From positions 558,001 to 622,000 of the forward strand of contig NZ_JADKZI010000001.1 in NCBI RefSeq assembly GCF_017811815.1: 64,000 nt of DNA, read 5' to 3'. Of the stretch, positions 51,603 through 60,534 are shown one piece after another. Numbering within the stretch: position 1 is the stretch's first letter; each line of letters opens with the position of its first letter. The DNA comes from Flavonifractor sp. AGMB03687 (GTDB lineage Bacteria; Bacillota; Clostridia; Oscillospirales; Oscillospiraceae). The position numbers were made by a program, and so were the translations under genes. The notes under the pieces are model-generated. The model searched no databases, was not told the origin of the DNA, and saw only the letters and a program-made list of their open reading frames with translations.

Positions 51603-51719
51603 ATGATTTCCCCATTTAGCCAATGATTTCTACATCTGCAATCCGTTCACTAGCCGAGGCTCATACCAGACGGGCCGGACGTTGAAAACAAAACCCGCGC
51701 CGTTTTTTCTGCAAAGGAA

Positions 51720-53000
51720 TCAGCAAGGCTCCCGGGTCATCATGTTCAGGATCACATGGTCGGTCTCCCGCATGCCCTGGCGGCCCAACTCACCCACGTT
51801 CTGGATGGTGTGCTCCACGCCGTCGCTGATGATGCCGTCGCCGGTACGGAACTCCTGGCCGTTCTGGTACATCTGGTAGCCGAAGATACCGGCCTCCACC
51901 GCCATGCTGATCTTGGCGGCGCAGCTGGACTTGGCACCGTCGCACACCACGCCGGAGTGGAAGGCCAGGGCGTTGACGATGGTGTGCTTCACCTGGTCGT
52001 AGCCGCCCCCCAGCAGGTAGCAGATACCGGCACCCGCGCCCGCTCCGGCGCTCACGGCCCCGCAGAAGGCGGACAGGCGGCCAATGTAGGTCTTCTGGTG
52101 GATGGTGCACAGATCGGAGACCGCCAGCGCCCGGTACATCCGCTCCTCCGGAATGCCCAGGGAGCGGGCGTACTCGATGACGGGCACCGAGGCGGTGATG
52201 CCCTGGTTGCCGCTGCCGGACACGATGACTACCGGCATCTCACAGCCGTTCATCCGGGCGTCGGAACCGGCGGCCGCCTTGGCCCGGGCCCGCCGCTCCA
52301 GGGAGGCCTCGGTGCTCATGAGCACCTTGCCCACGTTGGCGCCGTAGGCGTGGAGGAGGCCCTCCTCCGCAATGGCCATGTTGTATTGGATCTGGGGATC
52401 CAGCAGGGGGCGCAGGTCGTCCACATCCACGCTGTCGGCAAAGTCCACAATACCCTGAATGGAGAGAATAGACCGGTCGGTGAGGGCGGTCTCCTGCTCC
52501 CCCTCCACCGGCAGTTCGATCTCTTTCACGCCGTCCTTTTCCAGCAGCACGATATTGGTGTGGTAGTTGGCGATGCGCAGGGTGACGGTGTGGCCGCCGC
52601 CGGTGAGGGTGACGGTGTAGTCAAAGGTCAGGGGCGTATCGGCCAGCTGGACCTGAACGGTGTGGGACTGGAGGAAGGCGGTCATCTCGGCCTTCTGCTC
52701 TTCGGTCACCACGGAAATGACCTCCAGGACTTTATCCGGGTCACCGGCTACCAGACCGGCGGTAACGGCGGCGGGGATTCCCTTGAGGCCGCCGGTGTTG
52801 GGGACAATGACGCTCTTCACGTTTTTCACCAGGTTGCCGCTGACCTGTACGGAGACCGTATCGGGGAGACAGCCCAGAGACCGGCGGGCCACCGCCGCGC
52901 CGTAGGCCAGGGCAATGGGCTCGGTACAGCCCATGGCGGGCACCAGCTCTTCCCGCAGGATCTGCAGGTACGCCTGATAGTGAGGATGGGATTTATCCAT
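51720..53000 (-). CDS. cyuA: L-cysteine desulfidase family protein (CyuA/UPF0597)
   Basis: A 426-residue protein of the iron-sulfur L-cysteine desulfidase family, which turns cysteine into pyruvate, ammonia and sulfide. The first cluster ligand C25 lies in AMGCTEPIALAYG; further cysteines sit in MNGCEMP and DGAKSSCAAK, and the serine-dehydratase-like SGSGNQGITAS loop is present. AGAAGGAA precedes the ATG. No obvious terminator follows before the AT-rich orphan. Activity on serine is possible for some relatives. Confidence 0.88.
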   Translation of the reverse strand: MDKSHPHYQAYLQILREELVPAMGCTEPIALAYGAAVARRSLGCLPDTVSVQVSGNLVKNVKSVIVPNTGGLKGIPAAVTAGLVAGDPDKVLEVISVVTEEQKAEMTAFLQSHTVQVQLADTPLTFDYTVTLTGGGHTVTLRIANYHTNIVLLEKDGVKEIELPVEGEQETALTDRSILSIQGIVDFADSVDVDDLRPLLDPQIQYNMAIAEEGLLHAYGANVGKVLMSTEASLERRARAKAAAGSDARMNGCEMPVVIVSGSGNQGITASVPVIEYARSLGIPEERMYRALAVSDLCTIHQKTYIGRLSAFCGAVSAGAGAGAGICYLLGGGYDQVKHTIVNALAFHSGVVCDGAKSSCAAKISMAVEAGIFGYQMYQNGQEFRTGDGIISDGVEHTIQNVGELGRQGMRETDHVILNMMTREPC

Positions 53001-53097
53001 TTAAATTCCTTCTTTCCGCATTGGTACAGGGAGATAGAGCACATTTTATTGATACTCTTATGATACCGAAGGACCCGCGGATTGTAAAGAGGGATGG

Positions 53098-53127
53098 TTG
53101 CGCCGGGACGGCGGGACGTGGTACAAT
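53098..53127 (+). promoter_or_regulatory. Promoter of the coiled-coil/transglutaminase unit
   Basis: TTGCGC (53098-53103), 18-nt spacer, TACAAT (53122-53127). Confidence 0.55.
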
Positions 53128-53151
53128 TATGGCAAGAGCGAGGTGAGCGCA

Positions 53152-53460
53152 TTGTTTGACCATGAGTTTGACTGGGAAGAGGACGAGGAGACCGCGCTGC
53201 TGGAGGAAGCCACAGGCTTTGCCATTCTGGATGCGGAGGACGAGGACAACGGCGAGACCCTGCGGGTGCTGGAGCGCCAGGTGAGCACTCTGGAGGTGCA
53301 GCTGGAGAACCTGCAGGACAGCCTGGAGGAACTGGAGGAAGAACAGCCGGAGAGCTCTGAAACGCTTCGGCGGAGGGCCCGCATAGAAGCGGAGATCGAG
53401 GGCCTGACGGCCCGCATCCAGGAACTGGAGGCCCAGATCGACCTGATCAACGGCATTTGA
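53152..53460 (+). CDS. Small acidic coiled-coil protein
   Basis: A 102-residue soluble protein: acidic start (FDHEFDWEEDEETALLEE) and a long coiled coil from about residue 40 to the end, with heptads such as RVLERQVSTLEVQLENLQDS and ARIEAEIEGLTARIQELEAQ. No family recognised. The start is TTG at 53152 with GAGGTG 6 nt upstream. It is 50 nt upstream of the transglutaminase gene and likely co-transcribed with it. Confidence 0.72.
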   Translation: MFDHEFDWEEDEETALLEEATGFAILDAEDEDNGETLRVLERQVSTLEVQLENLQDSLEELEEEQPESSETLRRRARIEAEIEGLTARIQELEAQIDLINGI

Positions 53461-53510
53461 ATAAAATCACCCTGCATGAAAAACAGGGCTGCAAAAAGGA
53501 GGCTGGGCCT

Positions 53511-54857
53511 ATGAACCGCAACGAGGCCTTTCTGCATTTGAACGATCCGCTACCCGCCGATATTGCCCGGCGGAAGGACATGGGGGATCTGACCGGCGCT
53601 ATTCGGCTCATTGATCAGCGGCTGGAGCAGTGCCGCCAGCCCCTGCTGGCTCCCCGACTGGAGGCAGAGCGGCTGCGGCTGAGCCGCCTGCCCGGGGACT
53701 ATCCCTATTCCCGAAAAGAGGCCCTGGCCATGATCCGGGCCGAGTGGCCCCAGTGCACCGAGGATCAGTTTGACGCCCTGGTGGACGGCGGGCGCATCGA
53801 CTGGCGGATGATCGACGGGGAGCTGCGCTGTCACGAGCGGTTTTTGGAGTCCCTGCGCATCTATCCCAAGGAGGCGCCCGGGCTCAAGCAGGAGGAAACG
53901 GACAACACCCTGCGGGACCAGGTTCTGGCCCGGATGGAGGAAGCGGGGGAGCTGACCGCCCGTATTACCCTGCGGGCCAGCATCCGTGCGCTGGTTCCCG
54001 TGGAAGGCCGGGAGGTACAGGCCTGGCTGCCCATTCCGGCAGCCTGCCCCCAGCAGAGTGAGATCCGCATCCTGGAATGTACCCCCGGCGGCGTGGCCGC
54101 GCCGGAGCATGCTCCCCAGCGCACCATGTGGTGGCGCACCCAGGGGATGGATCGGTTTACCGTGACCTATAGCTACTTGTTCCGTGCCCGGTATGTGGAC
54201 CCCAGGACCCTCCCCCTGGACCCGGTCCAGCCCACCTTTGACCTGGAGGAGCAGGCCCCCCACATCGTATTTACCCCTTACCTGCGGGCTCTGGCAGCGG
54301 AGATCTGCCGAGGATGCTCCACCCCGGCGGAGAAGGCTCGGGCCATCTACGACTATGTAACCGGCCAGGTGGATTACCGCTACCAACCCGCCTATTTGCA
54401 GCTGGACTGCATTGCCGACCAGTGTGCCAAGACCCTGCGGGGAGACTGCGGCGTCTTTGCCCTGCTGTTCATTACCCTGTGCCGGATCGCGGGCATTCCC
54501 GCCCGGTGGCAGAGCGGACTGGCGGTGCGGCCGGATGGCGTAGGTCCCCACGACTGGGCCATGTTCTATTTGGCCCCCCACGGATGGCTGTGGGCGGACT
54601 GCTCCTATGGCTCCTCCGCCCGGCGTAACATGGAGAATGTCCGCCGCCGCCACTACTTCGGCAGCCTGGACCCCTGGCGCATGGTGGCCAACTCTGCCTT
54701 CCAGGCCCCTCTGACGCCCCCTATGTCCGGTTGGCGGCAGGACCCCTACGACAATCAGGTGGGGGAGCTGATGGTGGACGGCCGGGGGCTGGATGCCCCG
54801 GAGCGGGAGTGGTCCCAGGAGCTGCTGGACTTTACCCTGCTGGAGCAGGAAGACTGA
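53511..54857 (+). CDS. Transglutaminase-like domain protein
   Basis: A 448-residue cytoplasmic protein (no signal peptide or membrane segment). A helical N-terminal region of about 150 residues precedes a beta domain and a transglutaminase-like core with catalytic Cys313 (LRGDCGVFALLF), His347 (GPHDWAMFY) and Asp363 (LWADCSYG). Members act as cysteine proteases or acyl transferases; the substrate is unknown. AAGGAGG lies 8 nt before the ATG. A terminator follows. Confidence 0.87.
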   Translation: MNRNEAFLHLNDPLPADIARRKDMGDLTGAIRLIDQRLEQCRQPLLAPRLEAERLRLSRLPGDYPYSRKEALAMIRAEWPQCTEDQFDALVDGGRIDWRMIDGELRCHERFLESLRIYPKEAPGLKQEETDNTLRDQVLARMEEAGELTARITLRASIRALVPVEGREVQAWLPIPAACPQQSEIRILECTPGGVAAPEHAPQRTMWWRTQGMDRFTVTYSYLFRARYVDPRTLPLDPVQPTFDLEEQAPHIVFTPYLRALAAEICRGCSTPAEKARAIYDYVTGQVDYRYQPAYLQLDCIADQCAKTLRGDCGVFALLFITLCRIAGIPARWQSGLAVRPDGVGPHDWAMFYLAPHGWLWADCSYGSSARRNMENVRRRHYFGSLDPWRMVANSAFQAPLTPPMSGWRQDPYDNQVGELMVDGRGLDAPEREWSQELLDFTLLEQED

Positions 54858-54930
54858 ACGATTGGCCTGTATCTGGAAGGACAGCGCAATTCCGGAATTG
54901 TACGAAGCAAACGAATTGGAAGATGAATAC

Positions 54931-54966
54931 AAAAAAGGCGCGATTCGCAAGAATTGCGCCTTTTTT
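54931..54966 (+). terminator. Terminator of the transglutaminase unit
   Basis: 16-bp stem with one G-U pair (54931-54946 with 54951-54966), GCAA tetraloop, extended by ATAC/GTAT. Confidence 0.88.
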
Positions 54967-55088
54967 GTATCGAAAATCAAATGATCTGCAAGGAATGTCA
55001 AGTCTTGCTGTGCAATCCGCGCTGTGATAAAATGAGGGACAAGACGGTCCGCCTACAGGCAGAAGGACTTGATGAAAGAAGGGACAAA

Positions 55089-56261
55089 ATGAGCACGGAA
55101 TGTCAGGAAAAAGCCGAGCGGCAGTTGTGTGCCAACTGCGGCGTCACCATTAAGTGGAACATTGCAAAACAACAGCTGGAGTGCGCCTCCTGCCGGACGC
55201 CCTATGTGCCGGAGACCACCGTGGAGCGGGTGGAGGAGCACGACTTTGACGGATATGTCCAGCGGGAAGGGGAACGGGTCTCCTTTCCGGAGGATACCAC
55301 CATCGTGTGCGGCGGCTGCGGCGCACGGATCGCGGTGGATGAGTTCTGCACCGCCACGGTGTGTCCCATGTGCGGCTCCACCCAACTGCTGGAGGAGCGG
55401 CAGGAGGCCGGTGTGCCGCCGGACGGGCTCATTCCCTTCCGCGTAGACCGGGAGACAGCCCAGCAGAACTTCTCCCGCTGGGTGAAAAGCCGCTGGTTTG
55501 CACCCAACCAGCTGAAGCGGGCCTGCCAGGGAGGCAAGCTCCAGGGGGTCTATCTGCCCTTCTGGACCTTCGACGCGGAGGTGACCACCGACTATCGAGG
55601 GCAGGGCGGCAATACCCACACCTACCGGGACAGCAAGGGCAACACCCACAGCAAAATCAACTGGCGGCCGGTCCGGGGCACGGTGGGCGGACGCTACGAC
55701 GACCTCCAGGTGTGCGCTGCTCTCAATACCGCCAGCCAGGTGGTGGAGAAGGTGCTGCCCTACAACACCTGCGAGAACACGGTGCCCTTCTCCCACAGCT
55801 ATCTGTCCGGGTTCCTGGCGGAGCACTACGCCATTCCGGCTACCCAGGCGGTGGAGACAGCCAAGTCGCAGATCCGGGACGGACAGATCCATGAGGCGGA
55901 ACAAGATATCCGCAGTCATGGCTTCAGCCACACCAGAGTGGATGATATCAACATTACCTATCACAGTGTGACCTACAAGCATGTTCTGCTGCCCGCATGG
56001 ACCTCTGCCTTCACTTACAACGGCAAGCAGTATATCTACATCGTCAATGGTGAGAGCGGCAAGGTGGGCGGACAGCGGCCCTACAGCATTCCCAAGATCG
56101 CGGCGGCGGTGGCTGTGGGCGTGGCGGCTGCGGCGGCACTGATGTTTTTCTTCGAGGGAAGACAGACATCCTCTGCGCCTCACATGGACGGAGCAGAGCC
56201 GCCCCAGGCGGTGGTGTGTCAGGCGGAATCCCCCTGGCAGACCTGGGACCAACAGTTTTGA
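55089..56261 (+). CDS. Zinc-ribbon membrane protein, YdjG-like
   Basis: A 390-residue protein that begins with two zinc ribbons (C14, C17, C32, C35; then VCGGCG and VCPMCGS), then a beta-rich region with PFWTFDAEVTTDYRGQGG and a repeated fold, and ends with one membrane helix near residue 350 (IAAAVAVGVAAAAALMFFF) and a short tail. This layout is like B. subtilis YdjG. It is often mistaken for a TFIIB or PriA fragment because of the ribbons. AGAAGGG precedes the ATG; the SPFH gene follows by 22 nt. Confidence 0.82.
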   Translation: MSTECQEKAERQLCANCGVTIKWNIAKQQLECASCRTPYVPETTVERVEEHDFDGYVQREGERVSFPEDTTIVCGGCGARIAVDEFCTATVCPMCGSTQLLEERQEAGVPPDGLIPFRVDRETAQQNFSRWVKSRWFAPNQLKRACQGGKLQGVYLPFWTFDAEVTTDYRGQGGNTHTYRDSKGNTHSKINWRPVRGTVGGRYDDLQVCAALNTASQVVEKVLPYNTCENTVPFSHSYLSGFLAEHYAIPATQAVETAKSQIRDGQIHEAEQDIRSHGFSHTRVDDINITYHSVTYKHVLLPAWTSAFTYNGKQYIYIVNGESGKVGGQRPYSIPKIAAAVAVGVAAAAALMFFFEGRQTSSAPHMDGAEPPQAVVCQAESPWQTWDQQF

Positions 56262-56283
56262 GAATGAGAAAGGATGAGCTGCC

Positions 56284-57330
56284 ATGGCATGGTTTGGCCA
56301 GGGAAAAGATACCATTGAATGGGAAGAGACCAGAGACGACCTGCTGTTTTACAAGTGGCCCGCCAAGGAGATCAAGCGTGGCTCCCGGCTGGTCCTCCGG
56401 CCGGGACAGAAGGCCATCTTCTACTCCGACGGCATCGTAGGCGCGGTCTTTGAAAATCCGGGCAACTTTGATATTTATACCGACATCGTACCCTTCTTCT
56501 CTGCCCTGCAGGGCTGGTTCTCCCTGCGGGGGGACAGCGGCATGCGGGCGGAGGTCTACTTTGTCAATGCCAAGGAAATGACCCTGCCATGGGGCACCCG
56601 GCAGCGGATCATGATTCCCACCCCTGAGGTGCCTGCCGGCATTCCGGTGGGCTGCAATGGCAACCTGATCCTGGAGTTCCGGGATTATCAGACCTTTATC
56701 AACAAGGTGGCTGGAGTCCGGGAGACCTATTCCCTGGAGGATGTGGCCGACCGGATCATGGGCGAGCTGAACCCGGTGGTGGCCGAGGCCATTTTGAAGG
56801 GTGAGCGGCAGATGGGTCTGAACGCCCTCATCAGCCTGCAGCAGAATAGCCGGGCTTTGGGCAAGGCCATCCAGGCGGAGCTGGACAAGGAACTCAGCGA
56901 GTTTGGCCTGGGTGTGGCCGACGTGAATATCCTCGCCTTCAATTATCCGCCCGAGGTCCAGAAGATGGCGGAAAAGGCGGCCGCTCAGTCCTTTGTGACC
57001 GATGTAGGCAAGTATACCGCCATCAGCATGGCGGACAGCATGGGTGTGCCCGGCAGCGCGGGTTCCGCCGCCGCCTCTGGAATGGGCATGGCCATGGGGA
57101 TGCAGATGGCGGGCCAGATGATGGGCCAGGCTGCCCAGCCCCAGCAGGCGGCCTGTGTCTGCGGCTCCTGCGGCTATGCCAGCCCCACCGTTGTCCGCTT
57201 CTGCCCCCAGTGCGGCAAGCCCATGGGACAGCCTCAGCCGACTGCGCCGGCAGGGGACCGGTTCTGCCCCAATTGCCGCAAAATGGTGAGCGGAAAGTTT
57301 TGCCCAGACTGTGGTACGCCTACCGTATAA
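56284..57330 (+). CDS. SPFH-domain protein with C-terminal zinc ribbons, YdjI-like
   Basis: A 348-residue protein. An SPFH (band 7) domain (about residues 20-240; IKRGSRLVLRPGQKAIFYSDG, and ELDKELSEFGLGVADVNIL) is followed by a Gly/Met/Ala linker and two zinc ribbons (CGSCGYASPTVVRFCPQCG and FCPNC...FCPDCG). No membrane anchor is seen, so it may be held by the upstream zinc-ribbon membrane protein. B. subtilis YdjI, linked to the PspA-type phage shock protein LiaH/PspA system, is the closest described type. GAAAGGATGAG precedes the ATG. Confidence 0.86.
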   Translation: MAWFGQGKDTIEWEETRDDLLFYKWPAKEIKRGSRLVLRPGQKAIFYSDGIVGAVFENPGNFDIYTDIVPFFSALQGWFSLRGDSGMRAEVYFVNAKEMTLPWGTRQRIMIPTPEVPAGIPVGCNGNLILEFRDYQTFINKVAGVRETYSLEDVADRIMGELNPVVAEAILKGERQMGLNALISLQQNSRALGKAIQAELDKELSEFGLGVADVNILAFNYPPEVQKMAEKAAAQSFVTDVGKYTAISMADSMGVPGSAGSAAASGMGMAMGMQMAGQMMGQAAQPQQAACVCGSCGYASPTVVRFCPQCGKPMGQPQPTAPAGDRFCPNCRKMVSGKFCPDCGTPTV

Positions 57331-57354
57331 CGGCGTTGATCCAACCGAATAAGG

Positions 57355-57388
57355 AAAAGTCCAGGGAATATGCGTTCCCTGGGCTTTT
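57355..57388 (+). terminator. Terminator of the SPFH gene
   Basis: 14-bp stem with one G-U pair (57355-57368 with 57375-57388), 6-nt loop, T-run to 57391. Confidence 0.85.
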
Positions 57389-57449
57389 TTTGCCCTTTGG
57401 TAGCAAAGTGCACAAAAACCACCCGGTCAAAAATCTCTTTTTAAAAGAG

Positions 57450-57478
57450 TTGACAAGGGGAAATGTCTGTGATATATT
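57450..57478 (+). promoter_or_regulatory. Sigma-A promoter of the ROK-ABC operon
   Basis: TTGACA (57450-57455), 17-nt spacer, TATATT (57473-57478). Confidence 0.88.
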
Positions 57479-57498
57479 TTGTTCATAGTTTGAACGAA
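57478..57498 (+). promoter_or_regulatory. Candidate operator of the ROK regulator
   Basis: TTTGTTCA-TAGTT-TGAACGAA: an 8-5-8 inverted repeat with one mismatch, covering the expected transcription start directly after the -10 box, a position that would block initiation. Confidence 0.6.
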
Positions 57499-57542
57499 TA
57501 AAATGCGGCTGTACCAAATGCGGAAGGATAGGGGGAACTAAG

Positions 57543-58586
57543 ATGAATAAACGCACAGAAAAAAGACAAAACTTGGCACAGCTTCTGGCGGTGCTGCGGC
57601 GATATGGTCCCCTGACGCAGGCACGTATCAAAGAGTACTGCGGACTTCAGGCATCTACCGTGTCCTATCTGGTAAATGACCTGAAAAGTGTGGATCTGAT
57701 TCGCACGGTGGGGCAGGAACTTCAGGAGGGCAAGGTAGGAAAGCCTGGAAATGTGATCTGCCTCAACAACGAGCATGCGTCTTTTCTCGGGCTCTATGTG
57801 GAGGACGACTGGATCGACACGTACCGCATTGGTATTGATGGGACCACCCTGAGTGCCGCCCATGTAGACTTTGACGGACAGTCTGTCAAAGAAGCGGTGA
57901 TCAGTGCGGTGGCCTCTGAGCTGGAGCAGTTTCCGCAGATCAAGGGCGTGGGCATTGCCATCAAGGGCATTGTTCGCCGGGACGGCACCATTAAGTCCGG
58001 CTGGCGCCATGGCAGCGGCACCGAAAAGTCTTTCTGGAATTTTACAGGGCTGCAGGAAGCGCTGACGCAGGCATTTCCGCATATCCCCATAATCGTGGAG
58101 AACGATGCCAACTGTGCCGCTGAGCTGTACCACTATAACGTCCGGCGGGAACAGAAAGATCTGGTGCTCTATCTGCTGAACCAGATCCCCTTCGGCATTG
58201 GTTGCGGCCTGCTTCTGAACGGTTCCATATACCGTGGCAGCGCAGGGGCTGCCGGTGAAATTTTTGAGAAGGGTGCAAAATTTATCGAGTATGCCGACCA
58301 ACTGAAGCGGGGCGAGGCCTCGGCGGAGCAGTTCCTGCCGGCCATCATTCCCCACATGATGGAAACGGCATATTTGCTGGACCCGGAGTGCATTGTGCTG
58401 GCGGGCAGCTATCTGAACGACCGTACACCTGAAGAGCTGGAAAAGCTGAAAACATTGTGGGACAGCGTACCGGTGCCGGTGGTGATTGCCGGCGGCGATG
58501 CGCGTCTGGACCCGGCAAAGGGGGCTGCGCTCCTTGTGACGGACAAGTATATAGAGGCCACCATCGAGGAGGTAATGCAGGGATGA
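57543..58586 (+). CDS. ROK family transcriptional regulator
   Basis: A 347-residue protein: N-terminal winged helix-turn-helix (about residues 8-65; YGPLTQARIKEYCGLQASTV) fused to a ROK/sugar-kinase-like domain (ENDANCAAELYHYN; GIGCGLLLNGSIYRGSAGAAGEI). The cysteine-rich zinc motif usual after that segment in ROK proteins is absent, so the sugar domain is atypical and kinase activity unlikely. ROK repressors are released by sugars. Its stop overlaps the start of the first permease gene (ATGA), so regulator and transporter are one unit. Confidence 0.9.
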   Translation: MNKRTEKRQNLAQLLAVLRRYGPLTQARIKEYCGLQASTVSYLVNDLKSVDLIRTVGQELQEGKVGKPGNVICLNNEHASFLGLYVEDDWIDTYRIGIDGTTLSAAHVDFDGQSVKEAVISAVASELEQFPQIKGVGIAIKGIVRRDGTIKSGWRHGSGTEKSFWNFTGLQEALTQAFPHIPIIVENDANCAAELYHYNVRREQKDLVLYLLNQIPFGIGCGLLLNGSIYRGSAGAAGEIFEKGAKFIEYADQLKRGEASAEQFLPAIIPHMMETAYLLDPECIVLAGSYLNDRTPEELEKLKTLWDSVPVPVVIAGGDARLDPAKGAALLVTDKYIEATIEEVMQG

Positions 58587-59623
58587 AGCCCAAGGCAACA
58601 GCGATCTATTTGCTCCAAAGACTATTGAAAATGCTTGTGACGGTATGGGTGGTCATGACCATTATCTTTTTCCTGGTCCGCCTGATGCCGTCCAATCCAG
58701 TGGACCGCTATATCGAAGATCAGATGGTCCAGTACGGTATGACCTATGAAGACGCGAAAACAAGGGCGTCCTTCCTCTTCGATATGGACCTGGACCAGCC
58801 TCTGAGCGCACAGTATTTTGAGTATCTGGGCAAGGCGGTTCGGCTGGATTTCGGAGAATCGCTGCTGTCTCCCGGTGTTCCGGTGATGCAGATTATCGCA
58901 TCGCGACTCCCATGGACGTTGTTTACCGTAGGTTCCGGTCTGCTGCTCTCCTTTGTGGTGGGCATTGTGATCGGTACCATTATGGCCTTCAAACGGGACA
59001 AGTGGTATGAGCCCCTGGTGACCGGCTTTGCCTCATTCCTCAGTGCCATACCGGACTTCCTGCTGGCCATTTTCCTGCTGCTGTTTTTCGGTGTGTTCAC
59101 CTGGGGCGGCAGCACCCTGATCCCCATCCAGATGCTGCGGGGCAACTACAGCATGGGCGTGGTTCCGGGGTGGAACCTGGCGTTCATTCAGGATGTGTTC
59201 CTCCATGCGCTGATCCCCATTCTTACCTATATGTTGTCGCAGCTGGGCGTTTGGATCCTGCTGATGAAGGGCTGCACCACCAGCTGCCTGAACACAGACT
59301 ATGTAACCATGGCAAAAATCCGGGGCCTTCCGCCGGGAAAGATCCTCTTTTCCTATATTGGCCGCAATGCCATGCTCCCCATTGTGACGGAGTTTGCCAT
59401 GCGTCTGGGCCTCATCGTGGGCGGCGCGCTGATTATTGAGCAGCTGTTCGTCTACCAGGGCATTGGCCTGGAACTGCTGAACGCTACCAACGGACGTGAC
59501 TATCCCTTGATGCAGGGCGTATTCCTGATTATGAGCATCGCAATCGTGCTGTGCAATTTCCTTGCCGAAGTGTTTTATGTGGTCCTTGACCCCAGAATCA
59601 AGGGCCAGAAGAAAGGCGGCTGA
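58583..59623 (+). CDS. ABC transporter permease, DppB/OppB type
   Basis: A 346-residue membrane protein with six or more helices. It has the DppB-type start (LLKMLVTVWVVMTIIFFLVRLMPSNP), a long first extracellular loop, and the cytoplasmic coupling motif with TDYVTMAKIRGLPPGKIL. It forms half of the import channel for peptides or oligosaccharides. The ATG overlaps the ROK stop codon, and GAGG lies 10 nt upstream. Confidence 0.93.
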   Translation: MKPKATAIYLLQRLLKMLVTVWVVMTIIFFLVRLMPSNPVDRYIEDQMVQYGMTYEDAKTRASFLFDMDLDQPLSAQYFEYLGKAVRLDFGESLLSPGVPVMQIIASRLPWTLFTVGSGLLLSFVVGIVIGTIMAFKRDKWYEPLVTGFASFLSAIPDFLLAIFLLLFFGVFTWGGSTLIPIQMLRGNYSMGVVPGWNLAFIQDVFLHALIPILTYMLSQLGVWILLMKGCTTSCLNTDYVTMAKIRGLPPGKILFSYIGRNAMLPIVTEFAMRLGLIVGGALIIEQLFVYQGIGLELLNATNGRDYPLMQGVFLIMSIAIVLCNFLAEVFYVVLDPRIKGQKKGG

Positions 59624-59627
59624 TCCT

Positions 59628-60521
59628 ATGGCAAAAAAAGAGGCCCCCTATATTACCCTGTCGCAATCCAGCCGGTTCAAGAAAACACTGGCACAGATGC
59701 GGTTTGCGATTCTGCATGACAAAGCTGGTTTTGCTGGCTTTTGTATTCTGACGGCCATCATTATTCTCTCCATTGTGGCTCCCGTTGTGTTCCCGCTGGA
59801 CGTAATGTCCGATCCGTCTCAAATCATGCAGGGACCCAGCTCCGCGCATATACTGGGTACCGACTATCTGGGCCGGGACATCTGGGCGCAGATTGCCAAC
59901 GGCGGCAGAGAGCTGCTGGTGTTCGGTCTCATCGCGGCGACCATCGGTATGGTGATGGGTGTGCTGCTTGGCGCATTCTCTGCCATCATTGGCGGTGTTT
60001 TTGATGAAGTGCTCAGCTTCCTGGCTGATGTGTGGCTGTCCATTCCCCGTTTCCCCCTTCTGGTGGTGCTCTCCGGTTTTGTGAAGCTGGACAGTCTCAC
60101 GCTGGCTGTGGTGCTGGGTATCCTGTCCTGGGCCGGCCTGTACCGCACCATCCGCGCGGAGGTATTCTCCCTGCGGGAGCGGGAATTTATTGAGGCTGCC
60201 TTCATGCAGGACCTGGGCCTGGGCCACATTATTCTAAAGGAGATCCTCCCCAATCTGATGGGCTTCATCATCGTAAACTTCACCCTTTTGATGCGGGCGT
60301 CCATCTACTCCCAGGTGGGCCTGGTATTCCTGGGGCTGCTGCCTCTGGAGCAGAACTGGGGCGTCATGATCAACCAGGCCTGGACCCAGGGCGCGATCTA
60401 CAACCCCAACTCCATTTGGTATATCCTGGCGCCTACCATTATGATCTGTCTGCTGATCATCTCCCTGGTCTGGGCAGGCAAGGCGCTGGAAGACGTATTC
60501 AACCCGTCCCTGAGAAAATAA
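59628..60521 (+). CDS. ABC transporter permease, DppC/OppC type
   Basis: A 297-residue protein with six membrane helices. The OppC N-terminal domain and the motif HILGTDYLGRDIWAQI (about residues 75-90) are typical, as is the coupling segment EREFIEAAFMQDLGLGHIIL. It pairs with the DppB-type permease. It starts 4 nt after it, and AAAGAAAGGCGG lies ahead of the ATG at 59628. Confidence 0.93.
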   Translation: MAKKEAPYITLSQSSRFKKTLAQMRFAILHDKAGFAGFCILTAIIILSIVAPVVFPLDVMSDPSQIMQGPSSAHILGTDYLGRDIWAQIANGGRELLVFGLIAATIGMVMGVLLGAFSAIIGGVFDEVLSFLADVWLSIPRFPLLVVLSGFVKLDSLTLAVVLGILSWAGLYRTIRAEVFSLREREFIEAAFMQDLGLGHIILKEILPNLMGFIIVNFTLLMRASIYSQVGLVFLGLLPLEQNWGVMINQAWTQGAIYNPNSIWYILAPTIMICLLIISLVWAGKALEDVFNPSLRK

Positions 60522-60534
60522 GGAGGCATGGACC

